Assembly: GCA_002410935.1 (NCBI GenBank)
Contig: DHPM01000007.1
Span: 12,326 to 76,325, forward strand
DNA length: 64,000 nt
From: Caryophanales bacterium UBA5364
GTDB lineage: Bacteria > Bacillota_I > Bacilli_A > RF39 > UBA660
Direction: 5' to 3'
The position numbers were made by a program, and so were the translations under genes. The notes under the pieces are model-generated. The model was not told the origin of the DNA and searched no databases. It was given only the letters and a program-made list of their open reading frames with translations. Within the stretch, counting starts at the first letter, position 1. Each line of letters opens with the position of its first letter. Shown in pieces: positions 57,539 to 64,000 of the stretch.

Positions 57539-57549
57539 CTAATTATAAA

Positions 57550-57576
57550 AAAACATCTCTTAATGAGATGTTTTTG
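57550..57576 (+). terminator. Terminator after the prepilin pair
   Basis: AAACATCTC / GAGATGTTT, 5-base loop and T-run. Confidence 0.85.
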
Positions 57577-57586
57577 TTATCTATTT

Positions 57587-58717
57587 TCAATTAGTATATC
57601 TTAAACTAGCATTAGAAATATTAAAGACGATACCAATCATAATCATATAACTAAGGAGTGATGATCCACCATAACTTATGAACGGTAAGGTAATACCTGT
57701 TATTGGCATTAAACCAAAAGTCATACCAATATTTTGAAGTTGCTGATAAATAAGCATGCCAACAATTCCTGACATAACATATTTATTGATGTTATTATTA
57801 CTTCTTAGAGCTGTCATAATTAATCTAATATCAAAGAAAGTTAGTAATATAATCAATATGACAGAACCAACAAACCCAAAGTTACTGGCATATACGGCAA
57901 AGATAAAGTCTGTTTGTGCTTCCGGAAAGTAAATAGGAGTATTGCCAATCCCATGACCAGTTATACCAGACGATCCAATAGCGGCTAAACCATTTTCTAA
58001 TTGAAAACCACTTTTACTAGACCAATCTAATAAACGATCGACCCTTAGAAAGAAGTTAGTTCCAAATATATTAATAAATAATTCATTATTAATAAAATAA
58101 ACAATTAAGACAACACTAATTCCTAATAATAATAATCCAAATAATATCGCAAACCAACGATATCTAATACCTGAAACAAATAGCATTACAATTGTAATAA
58201 GTAAATAAATAATAACGACACCAGTATCTGGCTGAAGAAAAGTAAGGATGCTAGGTATTAAGACAATGATTCCAACTTTAATTAAAAAAATGAATTCTTC
58301 TTTTATAGTTGGATTATTATATTCTTCATTAAAGTTATTTATCATACTTCCAAGAACAATGATTAGAATAATCTTCATAAACTCACTAGGTTGAATAGTC
58401 CCAACTCCGGGAATACTAAACCAACATTTAGCATTATTAATTGGTTCCGTAAATAATAATAAAGCTAAGAGCATTAAAATTCCAATTATATATAATATCC
58501 AGGCATTTTTATAGATTATGGAATTACCAAATGACATAATTATATATGCAATAACAAAACCTAATGCATACCAAACAATTTGTTTGATATATAAATTATC
58601 TAAATAAGATGGTAAAATACTTGTTGCACTACTTAAGGTAATAATGGAAATAATTGCCATTGCTAGCAAAGGAATGATAATTGTTTTCTCAACCTTATAT
58701 TTAGAAATGTTTTTCAT
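57587..58717 (-). CDS. RodA/FtsW/SpoVE-family peptidoglycan polymerase
   Basis: 376-aa SEDS membrane glycosyltransferase with about ten helices. Family marks: IQPSEFMKIILIIVLG, FLQPDTGVVIIYL, the catalytic-loop aspartate in FPEAQTDFIFAVYASNFGF, and GITLPFISYGGSSLLSYM near the end. It polymerises lipid II with a partner class B PBP, not present here. It lies alone on the minus strand, so RodA (elongation), FtsW (division) and SpoVE (spore cortex) cannot be separated; the GNTPIYFPEAQTDF form looks more RodA-like. Confidence 0.87.
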   Translation of the reverse strand: MKNISKYKVEKTIIIPLLAMAIISIITLSSATSILPSYLDNLYIKQIVWYALGFVIAYIIMSFGNSIIYKNAWILYIIGILMLLALLLFTEPINNAKCWFSIPGVGTIQPSEFMKIILIIVLGSMINNFNEEYNNPTIKEEFIFLIKVGIIVLIPSILTFLQPDTGVVIIYLLITIVMLFVSGIRYRWFAILFGLLLLGISVVLIVYFINNELFINIFGTNFFLRVDRLLDWSSKSGFQLENGLAAIGSSGITGHGIGNTPIYFPEAQTDFIFAVYASNFGFVGSVILIILLTFFDIRLIMTALRSNNNINKYVMSGIVGMLIYQQLQNIGMTFGLMPITGITLPFISYGGSSLLSYMIMIGIVFNISNASLRYTN

Positions 58718-58822
58718 CTAATCACCCTAATATTATCTTACACTAAAATAATTATTTATACAATTGCAAACAAAAAAGTTTTCAAAAGATGAAATTTATA
58801 GTATAATTAGATTGGTGATAAA

Positions 58823-59137
58823 ATGGAATATATACAATATGTTGTTATTATATTAATCTTATTAGTAATCGCATTAGCTATTTCTAAATCAAAGAGAAAA
58901 GATTTTAAAATTGAAGTCAATAAGTTAATTGATTGTTTAGGCGGAAGACAAAATATTATTACCTATGAAGTTAATAAATCAAGGTTTATGGTCACCTTAC
59001 ATGACATCTCAGTTGTTAATAAAGAAGCTATTCAAAAAATGGGTGCTCAAGGAATGGTGGAAATTGATAATCAACTTAAAATAATATTAGGTAATAATGC
59101 AAAAAAATTAAAAAAACAAATAGATGATTTAAAGTGA
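58823..59137 (+). CDS. Membrane-anchored PTS EIIB-like domain lacking the catalytic cysteine
   Basis: 104 aa: one N-terminal membrane helix (residues 5-22) then a glucose-type EIIB fold: KLIDCLGGRQNIITYEV, then VTLHDISVVNKEAIQKMGAQG and QLKIILGN. In active EIIB the segment after the GG-x2-NI strand is A-C-x-T-R with the phosphorylated cysteine; here it reads V-N-K-S-R, so the cysteine is replaced by asparagine. It therefore cannot carry phosphate in the normal way. Possibly a sensor or binding relic. Own TATAAT-like box and GGTGAT. Confidence 0.75.
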   Translation: MEYIQYVVIILILLVIALAISKSKRKDFKIEVNKLIDCLGGRQNIITYEVNKSRFMVTLHDISVVNKEAIQKMGAQGMVEIDNQLKIILGNNAKKLKKQIDDLK

Positions 59138-59157
59138 TAAATTTTGTCACTTTTTTT
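59131..59157 (+). terminator. Terminator after the EIIB-like gene
   Basis: AAAGTGA / TCACTTT stem with T-run, overlapping the stop codon. Confidence 0.75.
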
Positions 59158-59162
59158 CATCT

Positions 59163-59169
59163 TTCGACA
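59163..59169 (+). promoter_or_regulatory. Spo0A box upstream of the sensor kinase gene
   Basis: TTCGACA, an exact reverse-complement 0A box, 46 bases before the kinase start. A TTGACA (59174) and TATAAT (59192) follow but are only 12 bases apart, so they do not form a normal sigma-A promoter together. Confidence 0.55.
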
Positions 59170-59214
59170 TAAATTGACACCTCACTTGTTTTATAATGTA
59201 TTTGAGGTGAGAAG

Positions 59215-60468
59215 ATGAATTTGTCAGAGATAATTTTATTAAATGTTATATTTATATTTTTTCCATTATCTATTTATCTTTTCTATATTGCACATAATCA
59301 TAATGTGAGTAAAGAAGAAAACAATATGTTTTTTGGGTTGGCTTTATTTTCCTCATTGTATTTGTTGATTAAATTTGGTTTTAAGATATATTTTAATGTT
59401 CCGGCTTTGTCAATCAATATTCCTATTTTTCTAGCTTATTTTAAAAATAGAAAAGCAGAAGCTATTGTCTTATCAATTTTCGTAATGATATATTATTTTG
59501 TTTGTTATGATTTTAATTTTTATTTTTTATTAATTGAATATGTTTTCTTTTACTTATTGTATTCGATGAATAATAGATTTAAGATAAATGATTATGTGTT
59601 TGCTATTTTCTTAATTGTTTTAAAAGGCTTATTCTTTTATTTGAGTTTGCATTATTATGGAACAAATAATACATTATTGACATCACCATTTGAATTCTTT
59701 GCCTTATTTATTTCATCAGTAATATCAATTGTTTTAATTATCTTTTGCTTAAAAATAGGTGATGAGATATTAAAATTTCATATGAATATAAGAGAATTAG
59801 AACAAGAAAAGCAAATAAGATTATCGTTATTTAAAATAACTCATGAAATAAAAAATCCTTTAGCTGTTATGAAAGGATATGTTGATATGTTTGATGTTAA
59901 TAATGATGATCACGGTAAACGATATATTCCAATTATTAAAGGGGAAATAGACAGAACACTTATTTTGCTCCAAGACTTTTTGACAATGACTAAAATAAAT
60001 ATTGATAAAGAATTAATTGATATTAATTTATTATTAGAAGAAGTATGTAATAGTATGCGACCATTATTAAATGAAAATAAAATAGATTTTATAACTAAAA
60101 TAAGTCGTAATGAAATATATATATTTGGTGACTATAATCGATTAAATCAAGTTATTATTAACTTAGTTAAAAATAGTATTGAATCATTTTCTACTGATAA
60201 AAATAAATGGATAAAAATATATACCAAATTAACTAAGAAAAATATTGTAATTTTTATTGAGGATAATGGTTCCGGAATAAGTAAAGAAAACTTAGAAAAA
60301 ATAAAAGAACCATTTTTTACTACTAAAAATCGTGGGACTGGTTTGGGTGTATCCTTATCATCTGAGATTATACTTGCTCATAAAGGGGAAATAAATTATT
60401 ATTCAGAAATAGAAGTTGGAACTAAAGTTGAATTAATTATTCCAATAAAAAAAGACTATTTATCTTAA
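59215..60468 (+). CDS. Membrane sensor histidine kinase, candidate Spo0A-pathway kinase
   Basis: 417 aa. Five or six N-terminal helices fill residues 1-185 with little outside the membrane, as in KinB-type sporulation kinases. Then come an HisKA domain with H210-region THEIKNPLAVMKGYVDMF and an HATPase domain: N box NLVKNSIES, G1 EDNGSGISKENLEK, F box EPFFTTK, G2 GTGLGVSLS. No response regulator is adjacent, so it is an orphan kinase. The KinB-like layout and the upstream 0A box suggest it phosphorylates Spo0A directly or through a relay. Confidence 0.88.
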   Translation: MNLSEIILLNVIFIFFPLSIYLFYIAHNHNVSKEENNMFFGLALFSSLYLLIKFGFKIYFNVPALSINIPIFLAYFKNRKAEAIVLSIFVMIYYFVCYDFNFYFLLIEYVFFYLLYSMNNRFKINDYVFAIFLIVLKGLFFYLSLHYYGTNNTLLTSPFEFFALFISSVISIVLIIFCLKIGDEILKFHMNIRELEQEKQIRLSLFKITHEIKNPLAVMKGYVDMFDVNNDDHGKRYIPIIKGEIDRTLILLQDFLTMTKINIDKELIDINLLLEEVCNSMRPLLNENKIDFITKISRNEIYIFGDYNRLNQVIINLVKNSIESFSTDKNKWIKIYTKLTKKNIVIFIEDNGSGISKENLEKIKEPFFTTKNRGTGLGVSLSSEIILAHKGEINYYSEIEVGTKVELIIPIKKDYLS

Positions 60469-61385
60469 TTTGCTTCAAGATAAAGGTCTTTTTTGTAATT
60501 ATGTTTATTAGTATTTTTGTCTTCTAATTCTTTAGTAGTAATTAAAAAGAATTCATGAATAACAATATCTCTATTAGAAGTTAAAACTGGGTCGTCCCAA
60601 GTTAGATCAAGATGATACCAATTATTATCTAAGTAAACTAAATTCCAAATATGGTCAGAAGTTGATATTTTAATGTTAGGTAAATTTACTCTATTTAAAA
60701 ATATTGACATTATATCAGTGTATCCCCCACATATAGCTAATCTGTTACTTAATAAACCATTAGCTTTATGAGAAATATTATCTTTATTGTTAATGTTACT
60801 TTTTATTTCAGTTGCTCTTTTATCGTCATAATCAGTATATTCAATAATATAATCATGGAATGCTTTAATTTGTCCAAGAGTACTCATATCTTTAGTTATA
60901 ATTTTATTAATAATCTGTTCAACTTGATTATTGATATATTCTATTTCTGTTTTTGTATATAGTTTATTAATAGACAATGTGACTCTACCAAGATCATTGA
61001 AACTAATATTTAAAATGCTATAACTATTATATGGATGAACATAATTATTGATGGCTGACGATAACGCTGTATTTGTTGCTACTGCTTCAACATCATCCGT
61101 ACATGTTTTATATTTATCTAAACAATAGAAAGAAAAACTATCAACTCCAGAATCAATCACTGTATAAAAGATATCAATAATGTCTTGTTTGTTTTCTGGA
61201 AAGAAATCATCAGTTTTTTTCATCGGCAAGAAATTACTTTCTTTTGCATATTCATTTGAAGTTGTTATTGTAATATCTTTACTCACAATATATTGGGTAT
61301 AGATAAATTCAATCACATCAACTCTATATAAATATATAAAAATCAATGATATTCCTATTACCAACCATAATAGAAACTTTTTCAA
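60465..61385 (-). CDS. Transglutaminase-like cysteine peptidase-fold protein
   Basis: 306 aa from TTG 61385 (GAGGTGAT upstream). One N-terminal helix (FLLWLVIGISLIFIYLY), an extracellular region of about 130 residues, then a transglutaminase-like domain: FHDYIIEYTDYDD, catalytic cysteine in RLAICGGYTDIM, histidine in SDHIWNLVYL, aspartate in HLDLTWDDPV. The full triad is present. Substrate unknown; such proteins act on envelope or spore-coat proteins or peptidoglycan peptides. Its stop overlaps the kinase stop by 4 bases in a tail-to-tail arrangement. Confidence 0.83.
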   Translation of the reverse strand: MKKFLLWLVIGISLIFIYLYRVDVIEFIYTQYIVSKDITITTSNEYAKESNFLPMKKTDDFFPENKQDIIDIFYTVIDSGVDSFSFYCLDKYKTCTDDVEAVATNTALSSAINNYVHPYNSYSILNISFNDLGRVTLSINKLYTKTEIEYINNQVEQIINKIITKDMSTLGQIKAFHDYIIEYTDYDDKRATEIKSNINNKDNISHKANGLLSNRLAICGGYTDIMSIFLNRVNLPNIKISTSDHIWNLVYLDNNWYHLDLTWDDPVLTSNRDIVIHEFFLITTKELEDKNTNKHNYKKDLYLEAN

Positions 61386-61434
61386 TAAATCACCTCGTAT
61401 TAATTAATTATAATGTAAAAAAATGAAGTATCTA

Positions 61435-61698
61435 TTACTCCATATTGTTTACTTTTTTTGTTAACTTTGATTTATAACGTGCAGATGTATTTTTTGATAT
61501 TACACCAGCTTTAGTTGTTTTATCAATCTTTTTGATAGCAACTTTTAAATTATCATTAGCCTTAGTTTTATCGTTAGCAGCTAATGCCTTATCAACATTT
61601 TTAATAGCTGTTTTCATACTTGATTTGTATTCATTATTAATATTTTTTTGTTTTGCAATTACTCTTACGCGTTTTTCTGCATTTTTCATATTTGCCAT
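61435..61698 (-). CDS. rpsT: 30S ribosomal protein S20
   Basis: 87 aa, lysine-rich, starting MANMKNAEKRVRVIAKQKNI from ATG 61698 with GGAGGTG 6 bases before it. The S20 pattern of two long helices is clear (YKSSMKTAIKNVDKAL; NTSARYKSKLTKKV). Placed head-to-head with gpr, a common arrangement in spore-forming Firmicutes. Confidence 0.95.
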   Translation of the reverse strand: MANMKNAEKRVRVIAKQKNINNEYKSSMKTAIKNVDKALAANDKTKANDNLKVAIKKIDKTTKAGVISKNTSARYKSKLTKKVNNME

Positions 61699-61798
61699 TA
61701 AGTTCACCTCCAAGTCATTAATAAGTTAATTTTAACAAAGATTCATAAAAAAAGCAATAAAAACTCTTTTTTTTGGCAAAATATATATAGGTGATAAG

Positions 61799-62821
61799 AT
61801 GAAACATGAAATAGATTTAAAACAATATCATGTGCGAACTGATTTAGCTATTGAAACAATTAAGACTAATACACAAGGAATTATTGTTGAGACTGAAACA
61901 ATTGATGATATAAAAATAACAAATGTTATAGTAGAAAAAGAAGGTAGTTCTATTATTAAAAAAAAAGAAGGTAATTATATTACAATTGAATTTGATGATG
62001 TAACTGATACTTCCAATAAAGAACAATTACAAAGTATATTCTCAAGCCAACTAAAAAAGTTATTAGATATAAGTGGTATTAAGGATAGTGATAGCTGTTT
62101 AGTTATTGGTCTTGGAAATGCTAAATCAACGCCTGATGCACTTGGACCGTTAGTTATCAATAATGTTTTAGTAACTAATCATTTATTTGAATATGGTGAA
62201 GTAATTGATGGATACCGTAAAACATTTGCTATTATTCCTGGTGTCATGGGACAGACAGGGATTGAAACTAGTGACATTATTATGGGTGTATTAAAAACAA
62301 TAAAACCTGGTTTTGTTATTGCTATTGATGCATTGGCTAGTCAATCAATAGAACGAGTCAATCGTACTATTCAAATGACTGATACCGGTATTCATCCTGG
62401 AAGCGGAGTAGGAAACAGTCGTAAGGAAATAAGCAAAGAAACTTTAAATATACCGGTTATCGCAATTGGTGTTCCTACTGTTGTTGATGCCGTAACTATT
62501 GTTAGTGATACCATTAATTATATGTATAGGCACTTTTCATATACAAAAGAAAACATTAATAATCCAGTTAATAAATTGAAAGTTAATGTTAATTATCTAA
62601 ATGAGCCGGTTAATGTTAATGAAGAAGATAAAGAATCATTAATGGGGATGATTGGTAACCTTAATGAAGAAGAGATTAAACAATTAATTTTTGAAGTGTT
62701 AACCCCAATTGGTTATAATTTAATGGTAACTCCTAAAGAAATAGACTTTGTGATTGATAAATTAGGTGAAGTTATAGGTAACGGTATTGATTGTGCTCTG
62801 CATGAAAACATTGTAAAGTAA
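61799..62821 (+). CDS. gpr: Spore germination protease GPR
   Basis: 340-aa aspartic-type endopeptidase that degrades SASPs during germination. Marks: VIGLGNAKSTPDALGPLV, PGVMGQTGIETSDIIMGV, IAIDALASQSIERVNRTIQM, GIHPGSGVGNSRKEIS and IGVPTVVDAVTI. It starts at ATG 61799 with GGTGAT and probably carries a short propeptide before RTDLAIE, the usual autocleavage zone. Its substrate family is represented by the SASP gene at 37.9 kb. Confidence 0.95.
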   Translation: MKHEIDLKQYHVRTDLAIETIKTNTQGIIVETETIDDIKITNVIVEKEGSSIIKKKEGNYITIEFDDVTDTSNKEQLQSIFSSQLKKLLDISGIKDSDSCLVIGLGNAKSTPDALGPLVINNVLVTNHLFEYGEVIDGYRKTFAIIPGVMGQTGIETSDIIMGVLKTIKPGFVIAIDALASQSIERVNRTIQMTDTGIHPGSGVGNSRKEISKETLNIPVIAIGVPTVVDAVTIVSDTINYMYRHFSYTKENINNPVNKLKVNVNYLNEPVNVNEEDKESLMGMIGNLNEEEIKQLIFEVLTPIGYNLMVTPKEIDFVIDKLGEVIGNGIDCALHENIVK

Positions 62822-62889
62822 TGTCAATTATTGCTGCAAATGCTATATTTTTTCGAAAATTATTGATATACTAATGATAGGTGATATAT

Positions 62890-63255
62890 ATGAATCAAAG
62901 TGTTGGTAAAATTGAATTAATTTCACAAAAACAAATGATTACAAATATGTTAGAGAGAATCCTCTATAAAAATAAAGATGTCTTAAGTGAAACAGACAAA
63001 AAGGAATTACAAAACAACTATTTAAATAGTGATAAGGACTACAACTTAAAATTAGAGGAATTAACTGCTATACATGCATATAACAAAGAAGCGATGCAAC
63101 AACATTTAAATAAGAATACAAATATTGAGGCTATTCAAAACTTAAATGATTTAAAATCAGAAATAAATTTAACTCATAATCAAGAACCAAAAGAACTACA
63201 ACCAAGAGAAAAAGGTAAAGTTCTAATCAAAAAGAAGAATGATCGTTATCATTAA
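62890..63255 (+). CDS. Hypothetical protein, 121 aa, between gpr and spoIIP
   Basis: Hydrophilic, mostly helical protein without membrane segments or cysteines; the start (VGKIELISQKQMITNMLERI) looks amphipathic and the C-terminal third is lysine-rich. ATG 62890 has AGGTGAT upstream. It is flanked by gpr and spoIIP, so a sporulation role is possible, but no family was recognised. Confidence 0.65.
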   Translation: MNQSVGKIELISQKQMITNMLERILYKNKDVLSETDKKELQNNYLNSDKDYNLKLEELTAIHAYNKEAMQQHLNKNTNIEAIQNLNDLKSEINLTHNQEPKELQPREKGKVLIKKKNDRYH

Positions 63256-63276
63256 TATATATTAAAATAAGTAAAA

Positions 63277-63308
63277 GTATCAAAACTAATGTTTTGATCT
63301 TTTTTTTG
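63277..63308 (+). terminator. Terminator before spoIIP
   Basis: ATCAAAAC / GTTTTGAT with 4-base loop and a long T-run. Confidence 0.87.
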
Positions 63309-63364
63309 ACATTTTATTTATTCATATAAATGTATAATATGAATAATTTAAAGTGGGGTGAACT

Positions 63365-64000
63365 ATGAAAAGAAAATTTAGGCGCCATAAGAAAAAGTTT
63401 AAATATATTATTGTTGCTTTATTAATTAGTCTTTGTTATCAAATAACATATGGTATTTTAATGAATATTAAATTATTTTCGTCTAACGAGGAGTTTTTAA
63501 AAGCCTTAATTGAAAATTCTAATTATTATTTAATATATGAAAAAAATGATAACTTAGTAAAAAAAGTGGCTAATTTTTTAATAGATATAGATGTTAATGA
63601 CCCTACAACCATTATTAATAAAGTTTTTTATACAGGTAATACCGAAGAACGTTCTGAGCCAGTATCTAAACATATCAAGGATCCTAATCCCATTGTAAAG
63701 AATGAACCACTCGTTTATATTTATAATTCTCATCAATTAGAAAATTATGATGGTAGTGACTATGAGATATATAACATTACTCCTAATGTAATGATGGCTT
63801 CATATATTTTAAAAGAAAAATTAAATGATTTAGGAATACCATCTATTGTGGAAGAAGGAGATATCACAGAGTTTATAAGAGTTAATAATTGGACACATGA
63901 TTATAGTTATGATGCTAGTCGTTATTTTATTAAAGAAGCAAAAAATAAATACCCAACATTAAAGTTTTTTATTGATATTCATCGTGATGCTATTAAGAAA
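63365..64000 (+). CDS. spoIIP: Stage II sporulation protein P (cut by window end)
   Basis: First 212 residues. One N-terminal helix (YIIVALLISLCYQITYGIL) is followed by a linker and the start of the SpoIIP amidase/endopeptidase domain: PLVYIYNSHQLENYDGSD with the zinc-region histidine, NVMMASYILKEKLNDLGI, and FFIDIHRDAIKK near the cut. SpoIIP works with SpoIID and SpoIIM to thin septal peptidoglycan during engulfment. The frame is open to base 64000. It follows gpr, the common order in Firmicutes. Confidence 0.93.
   Translation, partial: MKRKFRRHKKKFKYIIVALLISLCYQITYGILMNIKLFSSNEEFLKALIENSNYYLIYEKNDNLVKKVANFLIDIDVNDPTTIINKVFYTGNTEERSEPVSKHIKDPNPIVKNEPLVYIYNSHQLENYDGSDYEIYNITPNVMMASYILKEKLNDLGIPSIVEEGDITEFIRVNNWTHDYSYDASRYFIKEAKNKYPTLKFFIDIHRDAIKK

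Noticed and set aside
59174-59197. TTGACA and TATAAT as a sigma-A promoter for the sensor kinase
   Set aside because: The spacer is only 12 bases; the pair cannot work as a standard promoter.

Overview
The window is a 64-kb piece of a very AT-rich, low-GC Gram-positive (Firmicutes) chromosome that uses TGA as a stop, so genetic code 11. It carries spo0A, gpr, an alpha/beta small acid-soluble spore protein gene and spoIIP, so the organism has sporulation genes. The overall look (very low GC, compact operons, ezrA, a YfcC-type arginine/ornithine carrier, prepilin-like surface proteins, glycolipid synthesis) suits an uncultured, fermentative, gut-type member of the Bacilli (Erysipelotrichia/Mollicutes-related). 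That placement is inference.

Layout. 1-3.8 kb: arginine deiminase operon (arcA 3' end, argF/arcB, arcC, arcD-like carrier), which makes ATP from arginine. 3.8-18.4 kb: a NitT/TauT-type ABC importer operon on the minus strand, interrupted by a 12-kb insertion. The insertion (about 4768-16830) carries a 41-aa ORF, a large serine recombinase, a 2554-aa cyclic beta-1,2-glucan synthase-like enzyme, a glucose-6-phosphate isomerase and a phosphoglucomutase/phosphomannomutase. It splits the ABC ATPase gene exactly after its H-loop. Joining the two halves at the shared 5-bp GCTTC restores an in-frame 248-codon ATPase. This is the main find: a recombinase-borne glucan-synthesis cassette sitting in, and possibly able to leave, a transporter gene.

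18.4-26.5 kb: a Fic enzyme with an overlapping likely antitoxin, pcrA, a 51-aa membrane peptide, galU (UDP-glucose supply), ligA, a metallophosphoesterase and a CPBP protease. 26.5-33.6 kb: translation genes (a shortened rimP, nusA, rnpM/ylxR, infB, rbfA), a tyrosine T-box ahead of deoC-tyrS, and rpsD with a long leader. 33.8-40.5 kb: a Tam41-type CDP-diacylglycerol synthase, ezrA, thiI, a SASP gene, clpP and a uridine-kinase-like protein. 40.5-51.5 kb: glycolysis (gap, pgk, tpiA, gpmI) interleaved with a LamG prepilin, a lipid glucosyltransferase, spo0A with tandem 0A boxes, a lipid kinase, a DUF6273-like protein and a phosphodiester glycosidase. 51.5-64 kb: mutM, tmcAL, yceD-rpmF, two tandem prepilins with FGE/C-type-lectin-like ends, a RodA/FtsW protein, a cysteine-less EIIB-like membrane protein, a sensor kinase with an upstream 0A box, a transglutaminase-like protein, rpsT, gpr, an unknown gene and the start of spoIIP.

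How the genes fit together. The glucan cassette (pgi, pgm), galU, the lipid glucosyltransferase, the lipid kinase and the Tam41 enzyme together describe flow from glucose phosphates to UDP-glucose, and on to periplasmic or surface glucan and glycolipid. Spo0A, the sensor kinase and the spore genes form the developmental side. No rRNA, tRNA or CRISPR array was seen.
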